Program-made: the position numbers and the translations under genes | Shown: positions 1 to 7,738 of the stretch, piece after piece | Layout of the letters: each line of letters begins with the position of its first letter | Numbering within the stretch: the stretch's first letter is position 1 | The notes under the pieces: model-generated | The model's input: the letters and a program-made list of their open reading frames with translations, nothing else | Told to the model about the DNA's origin: nothing | Database searches by the model: none | DNA from: Candidatus Thioglobus plumae | GTDB lineage: Bacteria; Pseudomonadota; Gammaproteobacteria; PS1; Pseudothioglobaceae | DNA: 45,712 bases | Assembly: GCA_910595815.1 (NCBI GenBank) | Contig: CAJVCM010000005.1 | Location: forward strand, 1 to 45,712 | Direction: 5' to 3'

Positions 1-1
1 A

Positions 2-127
2 GGCGATAACGTGAAAATGCAAGTAGAACTGCTTTCACCGATCGCTATGGAAGACGGCTTAAGATTCGCTATTAGAGAAGGTGGTCGCACAGTTGGTGCG
101 GGTGTTGTAGCTAAGGTGACGGAATAA
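2..127 (+). CDS. tuf: Elongation factor Tu, C-terminal fragment (cut by window start)
   Basis: Translation in the frame starting at base 2 gives the last 41 residues of EF-Tu: GDNVKMQVELL, then MEDGLRFAIREGGRTVGAGV, ending VAKVTE before tandem TAA TAG stops. This is the C-terminal beta-barrel (domain 3) of the GTPase that brings aminoacyl-tRNA to the ribosome. The 5' part lies outside the window. Its position directly before tRNA-Trp and secE-nusG is the usual gammaproteobacterial tufB context. Family identity is near certain; which tuf copy it is cannot be told from here. Confidence 0.96.
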   Translation, partial: GDNVKMQVELLSPIAMEDGLRFAIREGGRTVGAGVVAKVTE

Positions 128-130
128 TAG

Positions 131-154
131 TTAGTTTATTTAAAGATAAACTAA
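131..154 (+). other. AT-rich hairpin after tuf
   Basis: TTAGTTTAT at 131-139 is exactly complementary to ATAAACTAA at 146-154 with a 6-nt loop, giving a 9-bp stem four bases after the tuf stop. It is followed immediately by a second, GC-richer hairpin. It may stabilise or help process the tuf 3' end. With no T-run after it, it is unlikely to terminate transcription by itself. Confidence 0.5.
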
Positions 155-156
155 CT

Positions 157-190
157 GACTTGAGCGTAGCGCTCAAGTCTTTAAAGTTTT
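157..190 (+). terminator. Terminator-like hairpin between tuf and tRNA-Trp
   Basis: GACTTGAGCG (157-166) and CGCTCAAGTC (170-179) form a perfect 10-bp stem with a 3-nt loop, followed by TTTAAAGTTTT up to the first base of the tRNA. This resembles an intrinsic terminator with an interrupted T-tract. Because tRNA-Trp begins one base later, it could instead be a partial terminator or a processing site in a tuf-tRNA-secE transcript. Confidence 0.6.
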
Positions 191-266
191 AGGCAAGTGG
201 CTCAACTGGTAGAGTGGCGGTTTCCAAAACCGTTGGTTGGGGGTTCGAGTCCCTCCTTGCCTGCCA
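191..266 (+). tRNA. trpT: tRNA-Trp (anticodon CCA)
   Basis: A 76-nt cloverleaf. The 7-bp acceptor arms AGGCAAG and CTTGCCT pair, the discriminator base is G and the 3' CCA is encoded. The D arm contains TGGTAGAG and the T loop GGTTCGAGTCC. The anticodon stem GCGGT/ACCGT encloses the loop TTCCAAA, with anticodon CCA at 224-226, which reads UGG (Trp). It sits between tuf and secE, a common gammaproteobacterial arrangement. Confidence 0.97.
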
Positions 267-281
267 TATTAAAGGTGTAAT

Positions 282-656
282 GTGAGTAAGAGTGTAGAAA
301 GTCAAGTAAAAAAAGAGTCGTCAATAGGAATGATAGTATCAATCTTAATTGTCCTAGGTTCTTTTGTGCTTTATTACCAAGACCCATTAGGATTGAACAC
401 AACACTATATAAAGTGTTGGTTTTATTGGTAGGCCTAGGATTGGCAGCTTTTGTATTTTTTAAAGCGCCTCAAGGGATTCGATTAAGTAGCTTTACTAAA
501 GAAACCAAGATTGAATTACGCAAGGTAGTTTGGCCAACGCGTGATGAGACAGTTAAGACCACTGGCATGATTATGGTGGCAGTGGTGATTGTTGCGATTT
601 TCTTATGGATTGTCGATGCAATTTTAACTTGGGCTGTTCAGCTGCTTACAAACTAA
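282..656 (+). CDS. secE: Preprotein translocase subunit SecE
   Basis: This 124-aa protein stabilises SecY in the SecYEG inner-membrane channel. It is the long, three-helix enterobacterial-type SecE (E. coli has 127 aa): hydrophobic segments lie at roughly residues 17-35, 40-62 and 94-118. The conserved cytoplasmic amphipathic region FTKETKIELRKVVWPTRDET precedes the last helix and carries the signature KVVWPTRDE. The start is GTG at 282, because the upstream ATG at 280 runs straight into TGA; AAAGGTG at 271-277 is a plausible ribosome site. It is followed 9 bp later by nusG, the standard pairing. Confidence 0.96.
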   Translation: MSKSVESQVKKESSIGMIVSILIVLGSFVLYYQDPLGLNTTLYKVLVLLVGLGLAAFVFFKAPQGIRLSSFTKETKIELRKVVWPTRDETVKTTGMIMVAVVIVAIFLWIVDAILTWAVQLLTN

Positions 657-665
657 GGGAATAAG

Positions 666-1199
666 ATGGCTAAAAGATGGTACGTACTTCATGCAAGAAG
701 TGGTTATGAAGCGAAAGTTAAAATCGCAATTGAAGAATCAGTTGTAAGAGAAGGTTTAGAAGACTTAGTAAGTGATGTCATGATTCCGACTGAACAAGTT
801 GTGGAACTTAAAGACGGTCAAAAGAAAATGGCTGAACGTAAGTTTTTCCCTGGCTATATGTTGGTTAATATGGAACTCACTGAGCCAACCTGGTTGTTGA
901 TAAAAAACACCAATAATGTGATTGGTTTTATTGGTGGTTCATCAGGTAAGCCTTCCCCGATTACACAGCGTGAAGTTGATAAAATTATGGCGCGTGTGCA
1001 AGAGGGTGCTGACAAGCCTAAGCCTAAAGTAGCTTATCAACCAGGTGAAGAAATCTTAGTGATTGACGGACCATTTAACGAATTCAACGGCACTATTGAA
1101 GCAGTTGATTACGAAAAGAATACACTTAAAGTAGAAGTATTGATTTTTGGACGTACTACACCAGTAGAATTAGAGTTTTCTCAAGTAGAGAAGACTTAA
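666..1199 (+). CDS. nusG: Transcription termination/antitermination factor NusG
   Basis: This 177-aa protein binds the RNA polymerase clamp, suppresses pausing and couples polymerase to Rho or to ribosomal protein S10. The NGN domain occupies about residues 1-120 (start MAKRWYVLHARSGYE; motif FPGYMLVNMELTEPTWLLIK). A KOW domain follows at about 125-177 with GPFNEFNGTIEAVD. The length is close to E. coli NusG (181 aa). The Shine-Dalgarno AAGGGAA lies just before ATG 666. It is probably co-transcribed with secE; a 97-bp gap separates it from rplK. Confidence 0.97.
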   Translation: MAKRWYVLHARSGYEAKVKIAIEESVVREGLEDLVSDVMIPTEQVVELKDGQKKMAERKFFPGYMLVNMELTEPTWLLIKNTNNVIGFIGGSSGKPSPITQREVDKIMARVQEGADKPKPKVAYQPGEEILVIDGPFNEFNGTIEAVDYEKNTLKVEVLIFGRTTPVELEFSQVEKT

Positions 1200-1296
1200 A
1201 GAGAAACAGTCTTAGCATGTTTTAAGGGCTGTGATTTAACAGGGAAGCTTAATAGGCGTTATACCCAAAACGAGGCAAACACCTCAAGGAAGAAAA
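1200..1296 (+). promoter_or_regulatory. rplK leader region
   Basis: This 97-bp gap separates nusG from rplK. It is where an L11-operon promoter and an L1 autoregulatory site would be expected from E. coli. I see a short GAGG/CCTC hairpin (1272-1275 with 1282-1285) just before the ribosome site, and GGGAAG...ATACCC complementarity upstream of it. I cannot match either to a known L1-binding fold, so regulation here is inferred from position only. Confidence 0.3.
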
Positions 1297-1725
1297 ATGG
1301 CTAAAAAAATTGAATCATATATTAAGCTGCAGATTCCAGCACAAGAAGCTAATCCTTCACCACCGGTAGGTCCTGCATTGGGTCAGCATGGTGTGAACAT
1401 TATGGATTTCTGTAAGGCGTTTAACGCACAAACACAAGACATTGATAAGGGTATGAAAGTACCAGTGGTGATTACAGTTTATAACGATCGTAGCTTTACT
1501 TTCATTACTAAAACTCCACCTGCAGCATTGTTAATCCTAAAAGTGACCGGCATTAAGAAGGGTTCTGGCGTGCCACACACTGACAAAGTTGGTAAGATTA
1601 CACGTGCACAACTAGAAGAAGTTGCTTCGATCAAAATGAAAGATCTAAATGCAAATGACATGGATGCTGCGGTAACTATTATTGCTGGCACTGCTCGCTC
1701 TATGGGCATCACGGTGGAGGGTTAA
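1297..1725 (+). CDS. rplK: 50S ribosomal protein L11
   Basis: This 142-aa protein has the same length as E. coli L11. It binds the GTPase-associated region of 23S rRNA and helps factor-dependent steps and the stringent response. The N-terminal domain contains the proline-rich [20 protein letters not shown] motif; the C-terminal RNA-binding domain contains [11 protein letters not shown] and ends [19 protein letters not shown] lies before ATG 1297. Its stop is 4 bp from the rplA start, and the rplA ribosome site (GGAGG, 1716-1720) lies inside the rplK 3' end, which fits translational coupling. Confidence 0.98.
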
Positions 1726-1729
1726 TCAG

Positions 1730-2425
1730 ATGGCTAAATTAACTAAAAAACAAAAAAATATTGCAGAAAAAGTTGAGATCGGTAAGCGTTATTCAATTGA
1801 AGATGCATTGACTTTAATTAAAGAATGTGCAACTTCTAAGTTTGACGAATCAATTGACGTTAGTGTGAATCTTGGTGTTGACGCTAAGAAATCTGACCAA
1901 AACGTTCGTGGTGCAGTTGTACTGCCTAACGGTACTGGCAAGACGGTTCGCGTTGCAGTATTTACACAAGGCGACAACGTTGCTAAAGCGCAAGAAGCTG
2001 GTGCAGATGTTGTAGGCATGGAAGATTTGATGAAATCTATGCAAGACGGTGATCTTAACTATGACGTTGTAATTGCATCTCCTGATGCAATGGGTGTGGT
2101 TGGTCGTTTAGGTCAAATATTAGGCCCACGTGGTTTGATGCCTAACCCTAAGGTTGGCACGGTAACACCAGATGTTGCAACAGCTGTTAATAATGCGAAA
2201 GCAGGTCAAGTGCGTTACCGTACAGACAAGGCTGCAATTGTTCACGCCGGTGTTGGCAAGGCATCATTCGATGTAAAAGCATTAAGTGAAAATATTGCTG
2301 CATTGATGGAAGCATTGAAAAAGGCTAAGCCTAGTTCAGCTAAAGGCGTGTACTTTAAAAAATTAAGTGTTTCTTCAACGATGGGCGCAGGCGTATCGGT
2401 TGATTTAGCATCGCTTGATCTTTAA
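1730..2425 (+). CDS. rplA: 50S ribosomal protein L1
   Basis: This 231-aa protein forms the L1 stalk at the ribosomal E site and in E. coli represses its own operon. The start ATG 1730 (MAKLTKKQKNIAEKVE) is chosen over an in-frame upstream ATG at 1682 because that extension lies inside rplK, is not L1-like, and GGAGG is correctly spaced for 1730. The family signature is seen in VGRLGQILGPRGLMPNPKVG (about residues 121-140) followed by KAGQVRYRTDK. Length is close to E. coli L1 (234 aa). Confidence 0.98.
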   Translation: MAKLTKKQKNIAEKVEIGKRYSIEDALTLIKECATSKFDESIDVSVNLGVDAKKSDQNVRGAVVLPNGTGKTVRVAVFTQGDNVAKAQEAGADVVGMEDLMKSMQDGDLNYDVVIASPDAMGVVGRLGQILGPRGLMPNPKVGTVTPDVATAVNNAKAGQVRYRTDKAAIVHAGVGKASFDVKALSENIAALMEALKKAKPSSAKGVYFKKLSVSSTMGAGVSVDLASLDL

Positions 2426-2625
2426 TTAGACCAAGCAAAAGAATTCTTTGGGTCGCAGCGTTAATTCTGCATGGCCTCAAAGACCATAGGTTCGGATATT
2501 CCTCCTGGAGTATTTGTTTAATTGAGTGGTAACACACTCGGCCTATGTAGAGGGTATGAAAATACTCTGTGGCGAAAGTTATCAAATAAGGTGGCTTTCT
2601 TTTTTAAACTGTTCAGGAGAGGCAA
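2426..2625 (+). promoter_or_regulatory. rplJL leader (L10-leader-like RNA)
   Basis: This 200-bp gap precedes rplJ, where gammaproteobacteria carry the L10(L12) autoregulatory leader and a promoter. The sequence supports a branched fold. CATAGG (2485-2490) pairs with CCTATG (2542-2547), enclosing a GAGTG/CACTC hairpin (2524-2528 with 2535-2539). A further hairpin with a GAAA loop lies at about 2551-2568. A T-rich run precedes the Shine-Dalgarno CAGGAGAGG of rplJ. By family knowledge, L10 binding here would shut down rplJ-rplL translation. The exact L10 site is not resolved by eye. Confidence 0.55.
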
Positions 2626-3147
2626 ATGGCTCTAAATCTTGAAGCAAAAAAGGTTGTTGTCGAACAAGTAAATTCACTAGCTGATAGTGCAATTTCTGTT
2701 GGCGTGGCCGAGTATCGTGGATTGACAGTTGAACAAATGACTAATCTACGCTCTAGTGCAATGGATGCAAATGTTTCTTTACGTGTTGTAAAGAATACCT
2801 TAGCAAAAATAGCATTAACGAAGACTGAATGCGAGTGTGTACTACCTGTTCTTAGCGGACCGGTAATCCTTGGATTTTCTCAGGAAGATCCAGGTGCAGT
2901 AGCACGCGTATTTAATGATTTCGTTAAAGATAACGAAGATTTAGTCGTTAAGGGTTTGGGCGTTTCAGGCGAATTTGTGGAAGCAGATCAGCTTAAGCGT
3001 ATTGCAGACTTACCAACTAAAGATCAAGCGATCAGTCTGGTTATGGCGCTTATGTTAGCACCGGTAGAGAAACTAGCAAGAACTTTGAATGAAGTTCCGA
3101 CAAAAGTAACTCGAGTGGTAGCGGCAGTTCGTGACCAAAAACAATAA
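2626..3147 (+). CDS. rplJ: 50S ribosomal protein L10
   Basis: This 173-aa protein anchors L7/L12 dimers to 23S rRNA, forming the base of the ribosomal stalk. The N-terminal rRNA-binding domain includes VGVAEYRGLTVEQMTNLR and LRVVKNTLAKIAL; the C-terminal helix that recruits L7/L12 runs to the end at RVVAAVRDQKQ. It is slightly longer than E. coli L10 (165 aa). A strong AGGAGAGG ribosome site lies before ATG 2626. rplL follows after 21 bp. Confidence 0.97.
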   Translation: MALNLEAKKVVVEQVNSLADSAISVGVAEYRGLTVEQMTNLRSSAMDANVSLRVVKNTLAKIALTKTECECVLPVLSGPVILGFSQEDPGAVARVFNDFVKDNEDLVVKGLGVSGEFVEADQLKRIADLPTKDQAISLVMALMLAPVEKLARTLNEVPTKVTRVVAAVRDQKQ

Positions 3148-3168
3148 TAAATAAAAGGAGTAAATATC

Positions 3169-3543
3169 ATGGCATTATCAAATGACGATATTTTAAATGC
3201 AATTGCAGACATGTCTGTAATGGATGTTGTTGAATTAGTTTCAGCAATGGAAGAGAAGTTCGGTGTATCTGCAGCAGCAGCAGCAGCAGCACCAGTAGCG
3301 GCAGCAGATGCTGGCGGCGCAGCGGAAGAGCAATCTGAATTCGATGTTGTATTGACATCATTCGGTGAGAAGAAAGTTGCGGTTATTAAAGCAGTACGTG
3401 GTATCACTGGCTTAGGTCTTAAAGAGGCTAAAGACATGGTTGAAGCTGCACCAACACCAGTTAAAGAAGGTGTTGATAAAGCGGAAGCTGAAGATGTTAA
3501 GAAACAGCTTGAAGAAGCTGGCGCTAGCGTAGAACTTAAGTAA
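3169..3543 (+). CDS. rplL: 50S ribosomal protein L7/L12
   Basis: This 124-aa stalk protein recruits translation GTPases. The N-terminal dimerisation domain (ALSNDDILNAIADMSVMDVVELV) is followed by an alanine-rich hinge at about residues 35-53, including seven identical GCA alanine codons at 3271-3291. The C-terminal factor-binding domain contains KVAVIKAVRGITGLGLKEAK and ends SVELK. Length is typical (E. coli 121 aa). The Shine-Dalgarno AAAGGAG precedes the ATG. An attenuator-like hairpin follows before rpoB. Confidence 0.98.
   Translation: MALSNDDILNAIADMSVMDVVELVSAMEEKFGVSAAAAAAAPVAAADAGGAAEEQSEFDVVLTSFGEKKVAVIKAVRGITGLGLKEAKDMVEAAPTPVKEGVDKAEAEDVKKQLEEAGASVELK
3271..3291 (+). repeat. (GCA)7 trinucleotide run in the L7/L12 hinge
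   Basis: Seven perfect GCA codons in a row encode alanines in the flexible hinge of L7/L12. Uninterrupted triplet runs can change length in frame by slippage, and the hinge tolerates length change, so this tract may vary between strains. Confidence 0.85.
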
Positions 3544-3560
3544 TTAGTTCTGTGTATTAC

Positions 3561-3593
3561 CCAAAATCCCCACAAGGGGATTTTGGTGTTTTT
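3561..3593 (+). terminator. Attenuator/terminator hairpin between rplL and rpoB
   Basis: CCAAAATCCCC (3561-3571) pairs perfectly over 11 bp with GGGGATTTTGG (3576-3586) around an ACAA loop, followed by TGTTTTT. It lies 17 bp after the rplL stop and 50 bp before rpoB. In E. coli the same interval holds a partial terminator that lets only a fraction of polymerases continue into rpoBC. Here the same role is inferred from position and structure. Confidence 0.85.
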
Positions 3594-3642
3594 AGCGTAA
3601 CAAGAATTTTTACAAGTAATCATCAACTAATACGAGGTATTC

Positions 3643-6600
3643 ATGGCTTATTCATTGACTGAAAAAAAGCGAATTAGAAATAATTTTGGTTCTAGAGAAT
3701 CAATTTTAACTGAACCAGATTTACTGGCTATCCAGATCGACTCATTCAATGGCTTTATTCAAGCTGGCGAAAAAACAAAAAAAGATGTCGGTCTACATGC
3801 GGTATTCCAGTCAGTATTCCCGATAACAGCGGTTAACGGATATGCAGAAATTGAATATGTTGATTACGAACTACAAGAGCCAAAATTTAATGTTAAAGAG
3901 TGTAAATTACGTGGCGTCACTTACGCCTCAACACTTCGAGTTAAATTGAATCTTGTCTTATTTGACAAGAATGGTTCAACCCTCAAGAAAAAGCGCCGAG
4001 TTAAGCAAATCATTGAAGAAGATGTTTACTTAGGCCAATTGCCACTAATGACCGACACAGGTACTTTTGTTATCAATGGTACAGAACGTGTTGTAGTGTC
4101 ACAGTTGCACAGATCTCCTGGTGTTATTTTTGAACACGATAAGGGTAAAACCCACTCTTCAGGTAAGATCTTATTTTCATCGCGCGTTATCCCTTACCGC
4201 GGTTCATGGTTAGATTTTGAATTTGATCATCACGAACATTTATACGCACGTATTGATCGTCGTCGTAAATTACCAGTAACAACGTTATTACGTGCAATGG
4301 GTTTAGGTTCAGATGCAATCCTAGACACTTTCTTTGAAAAAATTAGCGTTAAACTTAAAGCTAAATCTTGTGATATTGGTTTATCACCAGCCAAACTACG
4401 TGGTGTGATCGCAGAATTTGATATTAAATCAGGTAATGATATTGTTGTTGAAAAAGGTCGTCGTATTACTGCTAAGCATGTCAAAATCCTGGAAACTGCA
4501 AACGTAAAGTCAATCAACGCACCACTTGAATACTTGCTGGATAAAGTTATTTCGCAAGACCTTGTTGACAAAGAAACAGGTGAAATTTTATTTGCTGCCA
4601 ATACATCGATTAGCGAAGAAGTATTAGATGTATTAATCGCTGAAAAAATTAAGAAGATTGAAATTCTTTACATTAATGAATCTGAATCTGGCGCTTATAT
4701 TTCAGATACATTACGTTTGGATGACACTCAGACTGAGATTGAAGCGCGCATGAGTATTTATCATGTGATGCGCCCAGGTGAGCCAGCAACAGAAGACGCG
4801 GTTAATTTATTATTTAATAATTTATTCTTTAAGAATGACCGTTATGACTTATCTAGAGTAGGTCGTATGAAGCTTAATCGCCGTTTAGGCATCAAGTCTG
4901 AAACGGGCGATCATGTATTAACCAATGATGATATTATCAGCGTGCTTAAGGCGTTAATCGATATTAAAAATGGTAAAGATGTGGTAGATGACGTTGATAC
5001 GCTAGCTAACAGACGCGTTAGAGCAATCGGTGAAATGATTGAAAACCAGTTTAGAATTGGTTTGGTTCGTGTTGAAAAAGCGGTTAAAGAAGGTTTGAAC
5101 CTAGCTGAAACTGACGAGTTAACACCACAAGATCTCATTAACTCTAAACCGGTATCGGCTGCAGTGAGAGAATTCTTTGGCTCATCACAATTGTCGCAGT
5201 TTATGGATCAAGTGAATCCTTTGTCAGGAGTAACGCATAAACGTCGTATTTCAGCCTTAGGTCCAGGTGGCTTAACACGTGAACGTGCAGGCTTTGAAGT
5301 GCGTGACGTACATCCATCACACTATGGTCGATTATGCCCAATTGAAACACCGGAAGGTCCAAACATTGGCTTGATTAACACATTGGCGGTGTATGCTAAA
5401 ACCAACGATTACGGCTTCCTAGAGACGCCTTACCAAGTAGTTAAAAAAGGCAAGGTAACCGATGAAGTGATATATGTGTCTGCGATTGACGAACTTGAGC
5501 ACACCATTGCACAAGCAAAAGCCACAGTAAATGATAAAGGCCAACTAATTGATGACTTAATTTCATGTCGTCGTAAAAATGAATTTGTATTTGTAAACTC
5601 TGAAGATGTAACTTTAATTGACATTGATTCTAAGCAAATTTCATCGGTGGCGGCATCACTGATTCCATTCTTGGAGCATGATGATGCAAACCGTGCATTG
5701 ATGGGTTCAAACATGCAACGTCAAGCCGTACCTGTACTAAAGGCAGAAAAGCCATTAGTCGGTACCGGTATTGAGCGTGTTGTTGCAACTGACTCTCGCG
5801 TATGTGTTACCGCCAAACATGGTGGTGTAGTTGAGGCCGTAGATGCATCACGCATTGTTATTCGTGTTGATTCTAAACAAACTAAAGCTGACGAGTTAGG
5901 TGTTGATATTTATAACTTAACCAAATACTCACGTTCTAACCAAAACACTTGTATTAACCAAAAACCTTTGGTAAAAACAGGCGATAAAATAACTGAAGGC
6001 GATGTATTAGCAGATGGCCCATCAACTGATATGGGTGAATTAGCCTTAGGTCAAAACATGAAAATTGCTTTCATGCCTTGGAACGGTTATAACTTTGAAG
6101 ACTCAATCTTAATTTCAGAAAAAGTCGTGCAAGAAGATCGTTACACTACAATTCATATTGAGGAGCTAACTGCGTATTCTCGTGATACCAAATTAGGTCC
6201 TGAAGAAATCACGGCTGATATTCCAAATGTCAGCGAATCTGCTTTGGCTAAATTAGACGAAGTCGGCGTAGTTTATGTAGGTGCTCGTGTTAAAGGTGGC
6301 GACATTCTAGTAGGTAAAGTAACACCAAAGAGTGAAACAGTTCTTTCTCCAGAAGAGAAGTTATTGCGCGCTATTTTTGGTGAAAAAGCTAACAGCGTTA
6401 AAGATTCTTCTTTACGTATCGGTGCATCGAAATCAGGTGTAGTGATTGACGTGCAAGTCTTTACCCGTGACCGTGTTGAAAAAGATTCAAGAGCGCTTAG
6501 CATTGATGAAGAGCGTTTAGCAAAAATTAGAAAAGATATTGATGATGAGTTCGGCATTATTGACGGTGATATTTTCCGTCGTATCCGTTTAAAACTTTCT

Positions 6601-7725
6601 GGCAACGCACTAACCAAAGCTGTTGGCGATATCAAAGCTGGTGAGAAACTAAACGCCAAACTAATGAAGAAGTTTAACAATGCAGACATTACTAAGCTTA
6701 AAGTTGAAGATGCAGCTGTGAATAAAGAAGTAGCGGCATTGGTTAAACAAGCCAAAGCTAAGCAAGTTGAATTTGACAAGTTCTTTGAGATTGAGCGCGC
6801 TAAGATTGAAGAGGGTGCAGAATTACCACCAGGCGTTATGAAGATGGTTAAAGTTTACGTAGCAACACGTAAAACCCTTCAAGTTGGTGATAAGATGGCT
6901 GGACGTCATGGTAATAAGGGTGTGATTTCACGTGTATCTCCAATTGAAGATATGCCTTACCTTGAAGACGGCTCAACTGTTGATGTGGTTCTTAATCCAC
7001 TAGGTGTACCATCGCGAATGAACGTTGGCCAAGTACTGGAAGTTCACTTAGGTTATGCAGCTAAAGGCTTAGGTTATAAGATTGCCGCTATGTTGGATGA
7101 AAAACGCACTGAGATGGTAAAAGAAATCAGAGCATTCTTAGATAAGATTTACAACTCTTACGGAAAGCAAGAAGACCTGGCTTCATTTACCGATGAAGAA
7201 ATTATCGAGCTAGCTAATAACTTACGCGAAGGTGTGCCAATGGCAACGCCAGTATTTGACGGCATTAAAGAAGAAGATATTAAGTCATTATTGAAAATGG
7301 CTGATCTTCCGGAGTCTGGCCAGGAACAGTTGTATGATGGCCGTACAGGTGAGGCGTTTGATCGTCCAGTAACAGTTGGTTATATGCATATGCTTAAGCT
7401 TAACCACTTAGTAGATGACAAGATGCATGCTCGTTCAACCGGTCCTTACTCATTAGTAACGCAACAGCCGCTGAGTGGTAAAGCACAGTTTGGTGGTCAA
7501 CGCTTTGGTGAGATGGAGGTTTGGGCATTAGAAGCCTATGGTGCAGCACACACATTACGTGAAATGCTAACCGTGAAGTCAGATGATGTTGCTGGCCGTG
7601 CGAAGATGTACAAGAGTATTGTTGATGGTGTTAACGTAACTGAGTCAGTCATGCCAGAATCATTTAACGTATTGGTCAAAGAGATCCGTTCGTTAGGTAT
7701 TGACGTTGAACTTGAGCAACACTAA
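3643..7725 (+). CDS. rpoB: DNA-directed RNA polymerase subunit beta
   Basis: This 1360-aa subunit (E. coli 1342) forms one side of the polymerase cleft with RpoC. Visible conserved blocks include the rifampicin-binding segment GSSQLSQFMDQ followed by VNPLSGVTHKRRISALG, then RERAGFEVRDVHPSHYGR and PIETPEGPNIGLIN. The C-terminal region has GDKMAGRHGNKGV and GGQRFGEMEVWALEAYGAA. ATG 3643 follows ACGAGGT. One notable residue is Val524 (codon 5212-5214), where E. coli and M. tuberculosis have Asn (E. coli N518). rpoC follows after 13 bp. Confidence 0.99.
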   Translation: MAYSLTEKKRIRNNFGSRESILTEPDLLAIQIDSFNGFIQAGEKTKKDVGLHAVFQSVFPITAVNGYAEIEYVDYELQEPKFNVKECKLRGVTYASTLRVKLNLVLFDKNGSTLKKKRRVKQIIEEDVYLGQLPLMTDTGTFVINGTERVVVSQLHRSPGVIFEHDKGKTHSSGKILFSSRVIPYRGSWLDFEFDHHEHLYARIDRRRKLPVTTLLRAMGLGSDAILDTFFEKISVKLKAKSCDIGLSPAKLRGVIAEFDIKSGNDIVVEKGRRITAKHVKILETANVKSINAPLEYLLDKVISQDLVDKETGEILFAANTSISEEVLDVLIAEKIKKIEILYINESESGAYISDTLRLDDTQTEIEARMSIYHVMRPGEPATEDAVNLLFNNLFFKNDRYDLSRVGRMKLNRRLGIKSETGDHVLTNDDIISVLKALIDIKNGKDVVDDVDTLANRRVRAIGEMIENQFRIGLVRVEKAVKEGLNLAETDELTPQDLINSKPVSAAVREFFGSSQLSQFMDQVNPLSGVTHKRRISALGPGGLTRERAGFEVRDVHPSHYGRLCPIETPEGPNIGLINTLAVYAKTNDYGFLETPYQVVKKGKVTDEVIYVSAIDELEHTIAQAKATVNDKGQLIDDLISCRRKNEFVFVNSEDVTLIDIDSKQISSVAASLIPFLEHDDANRALMGSNMQRQAVPVLKAEKPLVGTGIERVVATDSRVCVTAKHGGVVEAVDASRIVIRVDSKQTKADELGVDIYNLTKYSRSNQNTCINQKPLVKTGDKITEGDVLADGPSTDMGELALGQNMKIAFMPWNGYNFEDSILISEKVVQEDRYTTIHIEELTAYSRDTKLGPEEITADIPNVSESALAKLDEVGVVYVGARVKGGDILVGKVTPKSETVLSPEEKLLRAIFGEKANSVKDSSLRIGASKSGVVIDVQVFTRDRVEKDSRALSIDEERLAKIRKDIDDEFGIIDGDIFRRIRLKLSGNALTKAVGDIKAGEKLNAKLMKKFNNADITKLKVEDAAVNKEVAALVKQAKAKQVEFDKFFEIERAKIEEGAELPPGVMKMVKVYVATRKTLQVGDKMAGRHGNKGVISRVSPIEDMPYLEDGSTVDVVLNPLGVPSRMNVGQVLEVHLGYAAKGLGYKIAAMLDEKRTEMVKEIRAFLDKIYNSYGKQEDLASFTDEEIIELANNLREGVPMATPVFDGIKEEDIKSLLKMADLPESGQEQLYDGRTGEAFDRPVTVGYMHMLKLNHLVDDKMHARSTGPYSLVTQQPLSGKAQFGGQRFGEMEVWALEAYGAAHTLREMLTVKSDDVAGRAKMYKSIVDGVNVTESVMPESFNVLVKEIRSLGIDVELEQH

Positions 7726-7738
7726 TTAGGAGAATCCG

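Noticed and set aside
202..405. Minus-strand frame over tRNA-Trp and the start of secE
   Set aside because: It reads through a perfect tRNA gene on the opposite strand and has no coding features.
1200..1296. L1-binding mRNA site in the rplK leader
   Set aside because: Expected by position, but the visible hairpins do not match the known L1 target well enough to annotate as such.
3024..3626. 200-codon open frame on the minus strand across rplJ and rplL
   Set aside because: It is antisense to two certain ribosomal protein genes, is low-complexity (Ser/Ala/Thr from reversed codons), has no ribosome site, and resembles no family.
6273..6779. 168-codon minus-strand open frame within rpoB, and similar long antisense frames in dnaE, clpB and argH
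   Set aside because: Serine/leucine-rich reverse readings of conserved plus- or minus-strand genes; none has start signals or recognisable domains.
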